DNA from: Branchiostoma floridae
Taxonomy: Eukaryota > Chordata > Leptocardii > Amphioxiformes > Branchiostomatidae
Reading direction: 5' to 3'
Assembly: GCF_000003815.2 (NCBI RefSeq)
Contig: NC_049992.1
Span: forward strand, 8,863,671-8,927,670
Length of the DNA: 64,000 nucleotides
Positions 1 through 11,239 of this stretch are shown here, one piece after another. Made by a program: the position numbers and the translations under genes. Each line of letters opens with the position of its first letter. The first letter of the stretch is position 1. The notes below the pieces were generated by a model. The model saw nothing but the letters and a program-made list of their open reading frames with translations, was not told the DNA's origin and searched no databases.

Positions 1-1870
1 GAGAACAAAATAAATGCAGAAGCCAGACATGGAAGACGGAAGCACTTTTAGTCGCAAAATGTCAGAAATAGAAACAGGGCTGCCTTTAATTCACTTTGTG
101 TATAACTCCCTCAGTTGAATATGAATTAGCAGAACAGCAGAAGCTAGACATGGAAGATGGTGGCACTTGTAGAAACCCCTTTCCTGATCCATTGCAGATC
201 GAGGTGTTGTGAAAATTTGTGAATAAATGAAGATCATTAATTGCTTCCCTTCATGCACAACCATGTGTGGGTTGCTCCACTTTGTACGAATTTCCGTTGA
301 GTTTTTATATTAGTGCAGGAAATCACTATTCATGGACAAATATTTTCCACATATGCACTACAGGATTTTACTGGTAGTACGATTACAAAATGTATACATT
401 GTATATCATAGCACTTCGGTTTTATCATTATGATATCACATATGGCCGCAATGATTTTATTTGATGGCAATTTCATTTATATTGTTTTGGCAAAAGACTA
501 ATGGTTCCTGCATAATATTATAATGTTAATTTGCAAAATCATGCCCGAAGACTAATTGCACAAGAACTAAGAGAAGTAATCAGTGTGGTACATAAAACTA
601 GTGTCTTATCAACTATATGATACTATGAATACTATTATCGGGTTTGACTTCTTCTTTGAAGGCAGTGGTTAATGAACTGTCCCACGTTCTGTATGATGGT
701 GGGATTTTGTGCTTTTAGTAGAAATAGTAGAAATATATAATATAATATAGTCTTTTGGAGATCTCTTAGGTGGTAAAAGCTTGGTGAGATATAACTGATC
801 ATATAACTGTACAAAAACAGTCATGTTGGCCATACTTTTTTTTTATCAACTATAGACAATTAAAGATAAACCATCCAAATGGTCGAATCTCTTAAACGAC
901 TTGTCAGTTATCAAAGGTGCTTAGCAGACTCATTTTTGTCACAATAGCTTCTAGTGCTTACATTTTGCAAAAGTTGTCGTGACCACAACTTAGCAGAGAA
1001 CAATGGTTTACCCATTTATCGATGTCCATCATAATAAATGCGCACATGTAACTGGCCTAATACATTTCAACTTTACTTGATTGATTGCTGTGAACTTTAG
1101 AGGAGTGACCCAGAGGTTGGGGTGCTCAAAGTCAATCCATCCCCACAGCACTGCACAGGGCAGGGCAAAGTCGGCATGACCAAAATTTGACATGAAAAAT
1201 GGTTTCATGGACGTCATGGCGACACCACGTTCCCAACCCTTCTCTATCGAATATATCACTCTGACATTTTCATGGTGATCCCAGAAGATAGATTGTGTGA
1301 TCTGTATCTCAGTCAGTGTATATCAAGTTCAGTGCTAGTAAAAAAAATCTTAACTGTAAATATGTATCTTCAAATTCATTTTGCATGGTCACTCACACTC
1401 ACAATCACTCCAGATGCATGTTTTTTTTTCTCATTTTGCAGTATTATATAGCACCCAGTACCGCGTGGAATTATGAGAGTTGATATTATATGTAGCTTTT
1501 GATTTCTAGTATTTGAATTACAGTATATATAATCCCAAACTTTGAGACTTACATGTACAGTCAAACCTAGTTGGCACAGGCAATCACCTCTAGTCACAAG
1601 CCACATTGAAACAGTGCCATTTTTAGATGGTATTAGCCTATAGCTAGAATGAACTCCCTGTGGATGTTGTAATCCAGAACACAGTGAACTGCTTCAAAAA
1701 CAAGACAGACGGATACATTAAAGCCATACTTGACGGAGGAGCAACAGTGGGCTACCCGCCTTCCAGCTCCTGACTGTGGGGGCATGCTACACAGTCTCTG
1801 CAGTTCAGGTAAATTCGGGTAAAAACTGGTCCAGTTGAACTGGTATGCATTTTATTCCCCCGCACTTGTT
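1..1870. other. Unique AT-rich DNA, no gene recognised
   Basis: No exon with convincing splice signals, RNA gene or mobile element was recognised. Two short similar stretches (about 16-58 and 138-173) share a 'gcagaagcnagacatggaag' core, so a diverged duplication with a period near 120 bp may begin at the window edge. Short open frames on the minus strand at 1029-1606 have no recognisable domain. Confidence 0.4.
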
Positions 1871-2090
1871 GTTGATTGTGTGGAGTGCATTCGTGAATGT
1901 CAACACGTGCAAACAGTAGTTGGTAACTGTACATTCATCACTGTTGATTGTGTGAAGTGCATTTTTGAATGTCAACACGTGCAAACAGCAGTTGGTAGCT
2001 GTACATTCATCGCTGTTGATTGTGTGAAGTGCATTTTTGAATGTCAACACGTGCAAACAGCAGTTGGTAGCCGTACATTCATCGTTGACA
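1871..2090. repeat. Three 72-bp tandem units
   Basis: Units start at 1871, 1943 and 2015 with 'gttgattgtg', giving a 72-bp period (24 codons). Units 2 and 3 are almost identical and unit 1 is slightly diverged. Each contains the E-box-like core 'caacacgtgc' (CACGTG). Because the period is a multiple of three, a + strand frame (1835-2155) reads three 24-residue repeats with regularly spaced Cys (VDCVKC, ECQHVQT), and the minus strand is open as well. Openness on both strands suggests a minisatellite rather than a gene, although a short Cys-rich exon is not excluded. Confidence 0.85.
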
Positions 2091-2155
2091 TCCGTTATGA
2101 CGTGCAAAAGACTCCTCAGAACTGTAAGGGTCCTACAGTGGTGCTTATATCATAG

Positions 2156-3089
2156 CGGAGGCACATCACATGCGTAAACCTGTATTGTACATTGCCAGTA
2201 TACCCAGTAATCGGCCTTGGCATGACGCACCAGCTTGTACCGGCTTGTTACTTGACATTGAAAGGGCTGAAAGTTTTTTGGAGAGATGAAATTTTTACTT
2301 CATGTTCTTCTGCCAATCATTTTAAACTACATAATTTGTAGTCTGCTGAATCATCAAAATGATTAATGCTGGTATTAGATAAATCTCACGCTCGGTACAT
2401 TTTGCCTTTTGTCACAAGACACCACACCATATACCTTTTCTTGATATTTCAACCAAGCGAGCATACATTTACATTTTCAGTTGATATTTTTATGGTTCCA
2501 TACTGTCTGTCAACTGTCTATGCCATGTGTTAATTTGATGGTACATTGCCTGCAAGGTATTTGTTCTGGTAAAGCATCAATATGATGTAGTCAGTCTAGT
2601 GAATACAGTTGTCACATTTTGACAGATTTCCTAATAATCATCAATAGTCTGTACACGTTGCCACGGAACGAGATAGATCTGTCATACAGTGTGCCGGTAT
2701 CGATTTTACTATGGCCTGCAATACGTCTGGTCTGGCATTTAATTACCAGAATGATCTTCCTTCCCGTGAGACGCAGCTGTCTTATTGTGGCAGATTTATT
2801 GACCTTGATTGACGACTGGACTACGGAGGAGGCTGTAAATATGGAGATGTTGGCAGTAAAACCACTTGTGATGATTAGAACTGGAGAGCAGGCAACTCCA
2901 GGGACATCTGGTACATAAGGCATCTTCTCTGTTACTTTGTAGTGTTTTCAGGAAACAGTTAGGAAATGAAACACAGCAAAAGAAAATTTGAAAAAAAAAC
3001 ATGAAAAGTCAAAGAAAAGTCAGGGAAGTACACATACTGCTGTTCTGCAAAATTATGGAAGCAAGCAAAAGTCCAAACAAACATTGATA
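2156..3089. other. No recognised gene
   Basis: A stretch at about 2612-2923 is open on both strands for about 100 codons (+ frame 2619-2918, minus frame 2612-2923). No motif or domain was recognised in either frame, and no start context or splice signal singles one out. Nothing else was seen. Confidence 0.3.
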
Positions 3090-3234
3090 TTACTATCAAT
3101 TTTCTTTAAAAAAAGTGACTGTTAATTAAAGGTAGAGAACGTACCTCCAAATTTTAGATGTCTGTCCGTACGTATTAGGAGGTACGTTCTCTACCTTTAA
3201 TTAACAGTCACTGTTTGAAGAAAGTTGATAGTAA
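3090..3234. repeat. Near-perfect inverted repeat (hairpin-forming, MITE-like)
   Basis: The left arm 3090-3148 and right arm 3178-3234 are reverse complements, separated by a 29-bp spacer. The inner 35 bp (core 'ttaattaaaggtagagaac' and 'gtacctcc') match perfectly. The outer 20 bp ('ttactatcaa-ttttcttt') match with a few substitutions. Transcription through it would give a hairpin with a stem of about 57 bp. No target duplication was found, so a palindromic MITE, a local inversion-duplication or a hairpin RNA locus all remain possible. Confidence 0.85.
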
Positions 3235-5207
3235 CTGTAAATATACGTGACTGATGAACCTTTTCAACGAAACCTTGATATGAAAAAATATAGAAACATT
3301 ATCAAAGTAGACCAGGAAATAGACATATAAACAAAACATATACGTATGGCTATACAGATGAAGTGTGTGTGGTATGTGAAATTCTTCGATTATTTCATGA
3401 AGTGAATGGAAAGATAAGGCCTCCAGATTGACTTTTGGCTTGTAAACGAAGGTGCAAAGGGCCAAACAAGTTTATCCACCCTGCTTGGTTGCTATGCCTT
3501 TCCTTGGTGCTGAAAGTTCTACTGTGGTAAGGCATGCTATCCGTTACTGTCATTTTTATTCATACATCCCTGTTTTGTCATTAATAATTGCTGTAATTTG
3601 TATGTTTGTTAACTGTTCATGTCCGCTGAATCATTTTCTAACAGTTTATAGTTTCTACATTATAGCAAGGATGTTGTTTTCTTCTGGTCATTGATAGAAT
3701 TATCTTTCCACTCTGGTACAAGAACAATTAGACACATTCCCCCATCCTTTGAGTTGAATATTTTTTCTGCTTGATGCTTAATACTTTAAGAAACAGGATC
3801 ATCAGCTGACTTCCTTATTTGTCCTTCAGGGTTTTACTGCCCCTAGTTAAGTTAAGTTGTAATAATGGTCTGTATAGTGTCATAGAATGACAACAGGCTC
3901 AGACAGAAGTTCAAGCCATAGAAGAAAACAAGCCCTCTGGCCATTTATAGGACTCAGCTTAGACCTAAAGCCACCGCTCACATTTTCAGCCCCTGAAGAC
4001 CGTAAACCTGACAAAACCCCGCCAGAGGATTTTCATCTTTGGGGCAGCAGGGAAAGCCAAAGCTGGTGGGATAAACGGCATCTCTGTTCAGTGCTTAGAG
4101 GCTTTGGACTAATGCCGTAATTGGGATATGGACTGTTAGGGTGGGATTTAGCGATTGCCAGAGCCACCATATGGAGGGATATGGAGGGAGAGTGAAAATG
4201 TGTCCGTGGTATGATGGGTATCTTCTTGTGGCTTTCAGGGTTCCCTTTCCTTTCCATGTTTGCAAATCATGACTGTGCTAAATTACTGCCCAGGATAGTC
4301 CAATATGAATGGAGGAGTAAACTCAAAAAAGGCTTGTGGTTTTGAACTAATCAAATTTATGGGATGTTCAAAAGATTTGCCTGAGACAATTTGATAGAAG
4401 ATCATTGCACATGTCACAGACATATTCTAGAAAATCTGAACCCATTCCACGTGTTTCATCATCATCCCTTTGCTGTTGTAATGGATTCTTCCAAATTGAC
4501 TGGAAATATGGTAGTACATCCATATTAGATTTTAATTTATGACTGGATCAGTAGCATCGTATTTTCAGTTGAATGACCTTGTTTGGCTGTCTTTATTCCA
4601 AACACGTTTCTAGAATCTTGTGTTTAGAAAACTGTTTAAAAGATGGCTTGTCAGCTTCAGCTAAAATTCTGGATATAATGATACAAATCAGACAGTTCTT
4701 GCAACTTTCTCATGTCTTTACTGAAATTCAAAACACGTAGAGGTAGAAGCAATTGGCTAATTCTTTTTCCTCTCCTGAGAAACGTCTTTTCTTGACACTT
4801 ATCGCCAGTATAGCTTTCATCTGCATATGCAAGCTTTTTAAGGCATGAATGAGGTATGATATGACGCACAGATTTGCAGCCAAAATCACTAGATTATAGT
4901 GAATATTCGTACCAATAGACTGTCGTCAAGTCGTTCCTATGTACATTAGAGTTGCAGATACAAACATCACATTGACCTTTATGATTCTATTGATTTTGTG
5001 CTTTTTGCTTGCTTTGTAGAGAAAGATTGTTGGTAAAGAAAAAAGGTATTTAAGACTGATAGATCAACCTCCATCATTCATTTCTTATTATGATAAGATT
5101 GAAAATCTGTAACATTAGACCAGGCCAAAATTTGGTATTATGTTCAGGAAGGAACAAAGGGAAATATACATTACAACTACATTGTACATTTATTGATGTA
5201 TGTACAT
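3235..5207. other. Unique DNA, no gene recognised
   Basis: Short open frames (for example 3887-4120 on + and 4657-4869 on minus) show no recognisable domain. No clear repeat was seen. Confidence 0.35.
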
Positions 5208-5612
5208 TAGAGGTGGGTACCAGTACAGGAAATTCAAGTGCAGGTACCGTCCAGGTCCAGAGGACCAGGTCTAGGTGCGGACCTTAACGTAGACCTGATT
5301 ATCTGTGAAAACTTGCGAATGGGCAATACTCAAAACAGTGGTCCATTTGGCTACAAATCAATCTGTTTGTTTGTTAACAATATTAATGACTCTGTTAACT
5401 TAGACCCAGTTTTAATGTAGAAACTCTCCTCTACTTTGTCTTATTATTTTCTTGGGCTGGTAAGCACCTTCCAGTATGATTTTTTCATTTTCTAATCAGT
5501 CCAAAATCCGTTCCATTGTTGTTGTTTTTTTTCATTTACGTTTTTTCTGGACTGGTCCAACAAGAAAAAAGGGTGTTGTACCGGTATGTATGTATACCGG
5601 TACCCACCCCTA
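5208..5612. mobile_element. Non-autonomous hAT-like DNA transposon
   Basis: The ends are inverted repeats: left TAGAGGTGGGTACC, right GGTACCCACCCCTA. The flanks 5200-5207 (ATGTACAT) and 5613-5620 (ATTTACAT) match at 7 of 8 positions, as expected for the 8-bp target duplication of the hAT superfamily. A second copy of the family lies at 37515-37770 and shares internal blocks (ggtccagaggancaggtc; tctcctctactttg; tccaacaagacaaaa). No transposase is present, so it would need transposase supplied in trans. Termini of the type TAGRGGTGGG are common in hAT elements. Confidence 0.8.
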
Positions 5613-6399
5613 ATTTACATAGTAACCTATGCTTTAGTAATGGAACAAATTAGAGAAAGAAGTCTGGACACATGTCAGCACCTGCAGTCCTCTGTCTGCC
5701 TTGAAAGTAATTGCTATTGATAGCTATTGTACATACAGGATATTACAAAGAGCACGGTAGGGTTGTTTATTGGAGTGCGGCAATGCCGTCTGCCATTGAT
5801 TTTAATTGGTAGTGCTTAATGTCACGTTTCTAGGCACTGGTTCACTGATGACTGGGGCTGGCAATAAGTGGCCAGTGATGATACACTTCAAGTGTGGATC
5901 AGCTTGTAGACTGTCCTTGTAGATTCATTCCTGGCATTTTCTGCATCTTAAAAAAAAAATGGGTAGCAAAATAAATCTTTGTATATGAAAAAAAACTCTC
6001 TGGTCAAGGTAAAGCTCCCTTTGTAGTATGTCTATGGCCAATGGGAGTGTTTCAATCCCTTTTGTGATGTTTCCTGTCTAAGGCAGTTGAACTGCGCTGG
6101 AAAACATGTTGCGTAACAATCTCCATACAGACAACCTTATCAATTGATCAGGTTCTTGCTTATCTTATGATCCATAAACTAACTAACTAGGAAATATGAT
6201 GCAGTGTCATTTTACACATTTTCTTTGCTATCTCAATGTCAAGGTAATAGATTTACAAGATATGCAGTTGTTTTGTAATGAAAATACGGCTGTAAAGATG
6301 TAATAATACACCAGTAATTTTAGGTTTCATTCTGTTGATCTGTCATAGCTGATGCGTCTTATATCTTTTATACTTGCTTTGCTAATTGGCTGGATTACT
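5613..6399. other. Unique DNA, no gene recognised
   Basis: Nothing beyond short homopolymer runs was seen between the hAT-like element and the minisatellite. Confidence 0.35.
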
Positions 6400-7310
6400 G
6401 CCTTCTAAACACCTGTCTGCGCTTGCTGACACCTGTCTGCATCCTCTCACACCTGTCTGCATCCTCTCACACCTGTTTGCACCTGCTGACACCTGTCTGC
6501 CCTTATTGCTACATGTACCTGTCTGCACTTGCTGACTGCTATCTGCATCCTCTGACACCTGTCTGCATCCTCTGACACCTGTCTGCATCCTCTCACACCT
6601 GTTTGCACTGACACCTGTCTGCACCTGCTGCCACCTTTCTGCCCTTACAGTACACCTGTCTGCCCTTACTGCCACCTGTCTGCCCTTACTGCCACCTGTC
6701 TGCCCTTACTGCCACCTGTCTGCCCTTACTGCCACCTGTCTGCCCTTACTGCCACCTGTTTGCCCTTACTACCACCTGTCTGCCCTTACTGCCACCTGTC
6801 TGCCCTTACTGCCACCTGTTTGCCCTTACTACCACCTGTCTGCCCTTACTGCCACCTGTCTGCCCTTACTGCCACCTGTTTGCCCTTACTACCACCTGTC
6901 TGCCCTTACTGCCACCTGTCTGCCCTTACTGCCACCTGTCTGCCCTTACTGCCACCTGTTTGCCCTTACTACCACCTGTCTGCCCTTACTGCTACCTGTC
7001 TGCCCTTACTGCCACCTGTTTGCCCTTACTACCACCTGTCTGCCCTTACTGCCACCTGTCTGCCCTTACTGCCACCTGTTTGCCCTTACTACCACCTGTC
7101 TGCACCTGCCACCTGTCTGCCCTTACTGCTACCTGTCTGTCCTTACTGCTACCTGTCTGCACTTGCTGACCCCTGCATGCATCCTCTCAAACCTGTCTGC
7201 ACTTGCTGCCACCTGTCTGCACTTGCTGACACCTGTCTGCACCTGCTGACACCTGTCTGCACCTGCTGACAACTGTCTGCACTTGCGGACTCCTGTCTGT
7301 ACCTGTACCA
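6400..7310. repeat. 20-bp minisatellite with 60-bp higher-order units
   Basis: The array is built on CACCTGTCTGCCCTTACTGC (20 bp). The central part (about 6640-7100) is homogeneous; the flanks (6400-6640 and 7105-7310) are diverged, with 'tgcacctgctga' and 'tgcatcctctca' variants. From about 6757 to 7100 a 60-bp higher-order unit is visible: two 'cctgtc' units followed by one 'cctgtt' unit whose next junction reads 'actacc'. Each monomer carries the E-box CACCTG. Since 20 is not a multiple of three, all frames cycle through the same residues and the apparent 169-residue frame at 6760-7269 is a repeat artefact. Confidence 0.95.
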
Positions 7311-8111
7311 ACTTTGAAGTCAGTCTTTGGAAGAAGATTGTGATCTGGAGTTGAATGACCCAATGCGTTCATGCCAATGATTCTAACCACTGCAACTGAT
7401 GTAGTATGCCTGTTTCTTATTAGATTGCAAATAAGGTCCTCATTTTCATGAATTATATCCGTTGATCAACATGGCAACAGAAATTTGAGGACTTAGAGAT
7501 GATTATTGCGTAGTTTACATTATCCTGGACTTATGACTGTTTGCAAGATGACCAGACATTCTCATACCCAAAGTTGTGACAGCAGTTGCATTTTTTTGCA
7601 AAACATAATATTTATGAGAACTTAATGAGGAATTTGTCAATGTCCATTATGATACAAGATATAGTAGGCTACTTTTACTCCTGGCTGGATGTCTTGTTTC
7701 TATATATTGAAGAAGTTTGATAAATTTGGAAGAAGCTTTAACAGAACTTCACCTCCATGCTGTTAATGATATACTGCAAGTGTAAGTGTTGCTAATAGTG
7801 GTTCACCATAAAAAGATACAGTTGGCTCAGTCATCATATGTACAAGATATTTTCAACATCAGTCATACTATCGGTGTCAATTGTCAATTGTGTAGCTGTC
7901 CATCCATTTCACCATCTGTACAAATGTAGCTAGATGAGAAACTCCCACACACATTCACGGCGGTAAGATGTTAAACAGAAAAGGACCAGGACCAGAATAC
8001 ATGATTGTATGTATTAACAAGAAATCGTAGCTATTCATTGCATAACTGAAAACTTCTATGGGGTGCTAATTGCATGTAATTCTATATAGAAACTATTAAC
8101 AATTGATTTAT
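7311..8111. other. Unique DNA, no gene recognised
   Basis: Nothing recognised between the minisatellite and the first copy of the tandem duplication. Confidence 0.35.
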
Positions 8112-9513
8112 GATATGCTTGTAGAACAGCTATAAGTTTACTTCACCTAGACTGTTCAAAGGCATGAAATACCTTTTTTATACTTTCAAGAAATTGAATG
8201 TTGAACGATACGTACAGGTGACAACATACTTGGACCAGCATCGGGAATGAGATTTGCTCCATTGGAATATTTCATGTAGGTCACTTGATTATGATATGAT
8301 TTAAAGCATCTTATAACCTACTTGGAAGGTCTTAAATGAATTTATTATACCTGCGTAACAACAATATTAAAAGCCAGGTCATGACGTTCTGTCAGTCCAT
8401 AACAGTTAATGTACCAATGGGTATGAAATTAAGTCATTTACTCCAATAGAGCAAATATGTTTACTTCAGTGACATCTCCTAATATGATTGAAAGAATCAC
8501 TGTGAAGCAGGGTTATCAATAACGTCAGAGACGGGTCATGCGCTCTTTATATAGGGCTTATTCACGTGACGTCATCACCCCTTGCTCCCGTGCGCCGCCA
8601 TCTTGGGGTCCATGCGCTACACAGTACAGCGATGTACAGCGTGGGTCTCCAAGTGTCTGAAGAAAGTGAAGTGGGTTGCACGATGTTTGACTATACAAAG
8701 AGTCTACAACCTTAAATCTTATTTTCACTACATAAATCGGGTAGAAATCACCCATTTTCCCATTATCAGTGAGGGAAAGTTTGACCCACTCCGGGTCCCC
8801 GAGCACGGCAACAGTGACAGTGGAAAGTTATCTGACCCGTCGTTTACTGTCTTGTTCAGATACAAAATTTGTACTACACACATTCGTTCTGAAAATTCTA
8901 CCAGTAAGATGAGCTCTACTTATGGCAGAAACCCACATTTGTTTCCGAGTCGTAGCACTAGTACATGACTTCGTTCCCGTCCCGGCTTTGCTTGTTTGTT
9001 ACACGAGAAACGCGAAACAAACTTAACTGTTACCCGATGTGTGTAGGCTTTACCAGTGCTAGACCAACATCCCACCACAAGATAGCACACCCTGATTATG
9101 AACCTAAACGCTTTGAAGGGAAATTGTGCGTTGCATAAGAAATATTTTCAATTTTTACGGAGAGTTGCATAGCGAGCCGCTGTGAGCCTCGCTCAAAGTG
9201 GACCCCAAAATGGCCGACTTCGCTCGTTGCCATGGCGTCCGGAGGGTGGATCACGTGACTGAATAAGCCCTATAACAATCTGATTTTATTCAAACCAGCT
9301 GGAAGCTGATCACATTTTGTTCAAGCCATTTGCCCCACCACTGCTGTATTAGACAGTAGACATCCAGTTCAATGTCTTGGAAATGCTTAATTCAAACAAT
9401 GTCAATGACTGTACCAAAAGTCTGTCTTTTTGTAACAAATTGTCACAAGTGTTGCATAGTTTGCTACCATACATGTGCACAAGTTATTTGTGTCTTTTGC
9501 CCCACAAGATGGT
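8112..9513 (+). repeat. Tandem duplication copy A, interrupted by a 717-bp element
   Basis: 8112-8553 plus 9271-9513 aligns in the same orientation with copy B (9592-10056 plus 33020-33600). Shared stretches include 'gatatgcttg', 'aacgtcagagacgggtcatgc', 'ataacaatctgatttt', 'agacatccagttcaatgtct' (in B 'ggacatccag') and 'taacaaattgtcaca'. Each copy is split by a different insertion. Copy A retains the sequence across the foldback insertion point (8535-8541 GTCATGC, uninterrupted), so it acts as an empty-site reference. No coding potential was recognised. Confidence 0.85.
8554..9270. mobile_element. 717-bp TIR DNA element, TATA target duplication
   Basis: The left end reads GGGCTTATTCACGTGAC and the right end GTCACGTGACTGAATAAGCCC (minor indel: GGGCTTATTCAGTCACGTGA on the other strand). 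Imperfect similarity continues inward (left 'gccgccatcttggggtcca', right 'tggaccccaaaatggccga'). TATA flanks both sides (8550-8553, 9271-9274), and the uninterrupted paralogue at about 33031-33045 has a single 'tttatataacaat', which supports a 4-bp duplication. An internal + frame 8582-8968 (about 128 residues) has no recognisable domain. Superfamily unassigned; the 4-bp estimate assumes the empty site has not changed its TA count. Confidence 0.8.
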
Positions 9514-9591
9514 TACCTGTAGCAATTGTACGGGATGCTTGTTGCATGAGATACTAGAGTAACTATGATTATGATATAATAAGTGATATAA
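9514..9591. other. Junction between tandem-duplication copies
   Basis: Short sequence between the end of recognisable copy A and the start of copy B. Boundaries were judged by eye and may shift by tens of bases. Confidence 0.4.
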
Positions 9592-10049
9592 GATATGCTT
9601 GCATCACAGCTATAACTTTTCTTCACTCAGACCGTTCAAAGCTTACTAAGCCAAAGGTAAAATACCATTTTCATACTTTCAAGGAACTGCGAATGTTGAA
9701 CTAAACATATACATGTACATGCTGGTTACAATGCGTTTGGACCAGCATCAGGAATGAGATTTGCTCCATTGGAATATTTCAAGAAGGTCACTTGATATGA
9801 TTTAAAGCAATTATAACCCACTTAGAAGGTCTTAAATGAATTTATTATACCTGAGTAACAACAATATTAAAAGCCAGGTCATGACGTTCTGTCAGTCAAT
9901 AACAATTACTGTACCAATGGGTATGAAATTAAGTTAATTTCATACAAGTCATTTACCCCATTACAGCAAATATGTTTACTTCAGTGACATCTCCTAATAT
10001 GATTGAAAGAAACACTGTGAAGCAGGGTTATCATTAACGTCAGAGACGG

Positions 10050-10056
10050 GTCATGC
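10050..10056. other. Target-site duplication GTCATGC, left copy
   Basis: GTCATGC occurs immediately left of the foldback element, immediately right of it (33020-33026), and only once at the orthologous place in copy A (8535-8541). A 7-bp duplication is what I know for the Galileo foldback-like transposons of the P superfamily. FB of Drosophila makes 9 bp and sea urchin TU 8 bp. Confidence 0.85.
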
Positions 10057-10121
10057 TATTGGGGGCCAAGTGTCGCAAAATTAAACGTATACATAGAACG
10101 AATTTTCTCCCATACAGAAGA

Positions 10122-10345
10122 GTTGAAAAAGGTCTCACACACAGACAGATTTTTCTCTCTCACACATCAGTGGAAACAAATCGCACACATTGACAGATTT
10201 TTCTCTCTCACACAACAGTTGAAAAAGGTCGCACACATCGACAGATTTTTCTCTCTCACACAAGAGTTGAAAAAGGTCTCACACATAGACAGATTTTTCT
10301 CTCCCACTAAAAAGTTGAAAAAGTTTGCACAAAGTGACAGCTTTT
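10122..10345. repeat. 48-bp minisatellite, outer left arm
   Basis: Units begin at 10122, 10170, 10218, 10266 and 10314 (48-bp period, about 4.5 units), each with 'ttgaaaaaggtc', 'cacacatngacagattttt' and 'ctctctcacac'. The + strand frame 10123-10440 is open and reads 16-residue repeats (LKKVSHIDRFFSLTQ-type). A matching array lies at the other end on the opposite strand. Inverted positioning in both arms argues for a structural role rather than a protein. Confidence 0.9.
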
Positions 10346-11239
10346 TAAAAGGTAACTTTTCGTCATATACAATTCTTCACAAATGTTATAAATGTACACA
10401 CGGTTTCTCAGTTCAACATGTACTTTGTTCTTCAATATAGAGGCTGTAACATTTCTGACACAACAACGATTTTGTTGTTTCCGCCTCTTATTCTCACTCA
10501 GCGCTTATGTTTATGCTCACAGAACTGTTTATGCAGACAAAACAATATAACGTTATGCCATCGTTGTATCAACGCATTAGTTCTTCGAGACTTGCTAATT
10601 CAAATACGTCACTTCAAACGTATTAGTAAGTGAATACCGTGACCGCTATTCAAATCCATCTCTATTTCAACATTGATGATACAATTGCCAGCATGACTTT
10701 GACTTTTGATCTGTTATATAGCTTATATGATTTGCTTTTTTCCCATATTGAGACACTTATTGGAAGTATACCGTAGCTGGAATTTCTCTGGAGTCATAGA
10801 ATGCACGCACACATGTCATATAAGTTGTCTTTCACCGACTCAAACTTGTACGCTCGATATCTTTCTTAGATACTCTTTCAGATCGTTCTTGAGGTCAGAC
10901 ATAATATTTGTCAAAACTAATATCACCCCAAAACTGAGGCTGAATTTTTTCAAATACACAGCAAGATGTTTCTGCAAGTCAGTCACCTATGGTAAGAGAG
11001 CTTAAGCTGGAAAAAAATCCGTCCCTGAAGAGAACTGATTAAAAGATCCTTGTTCGGATGTATAAGTACGACGACTTTAAAGTTTTGGGGGTTGATTGCA
11101 TTCTTCACATAGTGCAGAAGCCACGAGAATATGGCGCGTCAACAAATGTGCAATTTTTTTGTCTCAAACACTTGCAGAAATCAACTCTCAAACACATATC
11201 GAATTATTCTTTCTAAAGACAAACTATTCTTTGATACAG
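10346..11239. repeat. Single-copy segment of left foldback arm
   Basis: Pairs with the reverse complement of about 31880-32779 in the right arm (for example 'gttttgggggttgattgcat', 'aatatggcgcgt', 'ttctttgatacagcagaca'). Similarity is clearly high but with indels. No domain was recognised in the short open frames (10418-11005). Confidence 0.8.

Noticed and set aside
6760-7269. 169-residue open frame rich in Leu, Pro and Cys
   Set aside because: Pure translation of the 20-bp minisatellite. All frames give the same cyclic peptide.
8582-8968. 128-residue frame in the 717-bp element as a transposase
   Set aside because: No catalytic or DNA-binding motif recognised, and far too short for a transposase.
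10123-10440. 105-residue frame with 16-residue repeats
   Set aside because: The 48-bp minisatellite is a multiple of three, so it stays open. The mirrored copy at the other end of the foldback argues for a structural repeat.
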